Under the pieces are notes generated by a model. That model saw nothing but the letters and a program-made list of their open reading frames with translations. It did no database searches and was not told where the DNA came from. Positions 63,760-64,000 of a stretch of 64,000 nucleotides of DNA are shown here, piece by piece. The translations under genes were made by a program, and so were the position numbers. The DNA is taken from NCBI GenBank assembly GCA_913063225.1, contig CAJXYP010000009.1, positions 35,061 to 99,060 on the forward strand. Direction: 5' to 3'. Positions within the stretch are counted from its first letter, which is position 1. The number at the start of each line of letters is the position of its first letter. This DNA comes from an uncultured Cellvibrionales bacterium. GTDB taxonomy: Bacteria; Pseudomonadota; Gammaproteobacteria; Pseudomonadales; GM7GCV1.

Positions 63760-64000
63760 TTGGTGAATATCCTGATCAGAATGTGCCCTTTTTTGGGGCG
63801 TAAATATGGTGAGTTATAAAGCAGCGATTATAACCTTTGTTATCACAAATTTGGACATCAAGTTTTTCGGCTGATGCTCAGCTAACTAAAGTTTTAATAT
63901 ATTATTAGTTAAATAGATAAAAAGTTAATTTGTATAAATAGAATTCCTGTGAGCATAATAGTTAAATATATTTAAATATTATTAATGAGGGTATATGACT
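63760..64000. other. AT-rich end of window
   Basis: Gene-free AT-rich stretch upstream of the mutase gene, presumably with its promoter. A weak inverted pair TAACTAA/TTAGTTA lies at about 63883-63911. Nothing else is identified. Confidence 0.4.

Noticed and set aside
1..64000. CRISPR arrays, tRNA or rRNA genes
   Set aside because: No regularly spaced repeats, and no cloverleaf or rRNA-like segments were recognised on reading either strand.

Overview
The window looks like chromosome from a marine-type gammaproteobacterium of moderate GC. The reasons are a Pseudomonas-like topA / DUF6586-type / lexA neighbourhood, a class II ribonucleotide reductase split into two genes, a bioB-F-H-C-D operon, and a GfcA/B/D-type plus Wza-like export set ahead of an O-antigen/EPS locus. 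A Cellvibrionales-like source is my guess; nothing in the sequence proves it.

Layout. 1-7404: housekeeping genes (5'-truncated topA, two small conserved genes, lexA with its SOS box, a MATE exporter, trmH, birA). A 261-bp MITE-like inverted-repeat element lies between the exporter and trmH. 7634-12105: a BirA-type operator followed by bioBFHCD. 12190-18621: a diguanylate cyclase, a beta-carbonic anhydrase, and a 1515-residue single-chain biotin-dependent carboxylase with the order CT-CT-BC-BCCP. 18982-22128: paired NrdR boxes and the split B12-dependent reductase nrdJa/nrdJb. 22367-30527: xthA, a BrnT/BrnA toxin-antitoxin pair, two paralogous membrane proteins, gpmA, prc, a MipA/OmpV protein and a DUF3108 protein, separated by palindromic REP/MITE-like repeats.

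30750-52851 is the cell-surface polysaccharide locus. It begins with a Thr-rich GfcA-like peptide and a terminator. Next come YjbH/GfcD and GfcB/YjbF homologues, a multi-SLBB export protein, a WecA-like initiating transferase, a Wzi-like protein framed by a 142-bp direct repeat, Wzz, an RfaH-like antiterminator, an ops-like site, a MarR-type EPS regulator and a glmS stub. The AT-rich synthesis block follows: flippase, two 2OG-Fe(II) oxygenases, three glycosyltransferases, a polymerase, a UDP-L-QuiNAc/FucNAc-type nucleotide-sugar trio and a WbuC cupin. The RfaH-like protein probably acts on the ops-like site just downstream of its own gene, giving processive transcription of the block.

52848-59273 is accessory DNA around glmS: a tyrosine recombinase with a divergent HTH repressor, two cargo genes, a Doc toxin-antitoxin module, an AbiEi antitoxin remnant and a second glmS 5' stub. 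59365-63759 holds sugar-precursor genes (glmU, galU, phosphomanno/glucomutase) interrupted by a VapBC module. Its antitoxin frame is broken exactly at an A_AAA_AAG slippery site, and its toxin lacks one conserved PIN aspartate. GlmS, GlmU, GalU and the mutase feed UDP-GlcNAc, UDP-Glc and phosphohexoses to the glycan locus.

The most unusual items are the vapB frameshift, the CT-CT-BC-BCCP carboxylase, the likely ATT-initiated glycosyltransferase, the duplication framing wzi, the three glmS 5' ends, and the paired dioxygenases in the glycan cluster.
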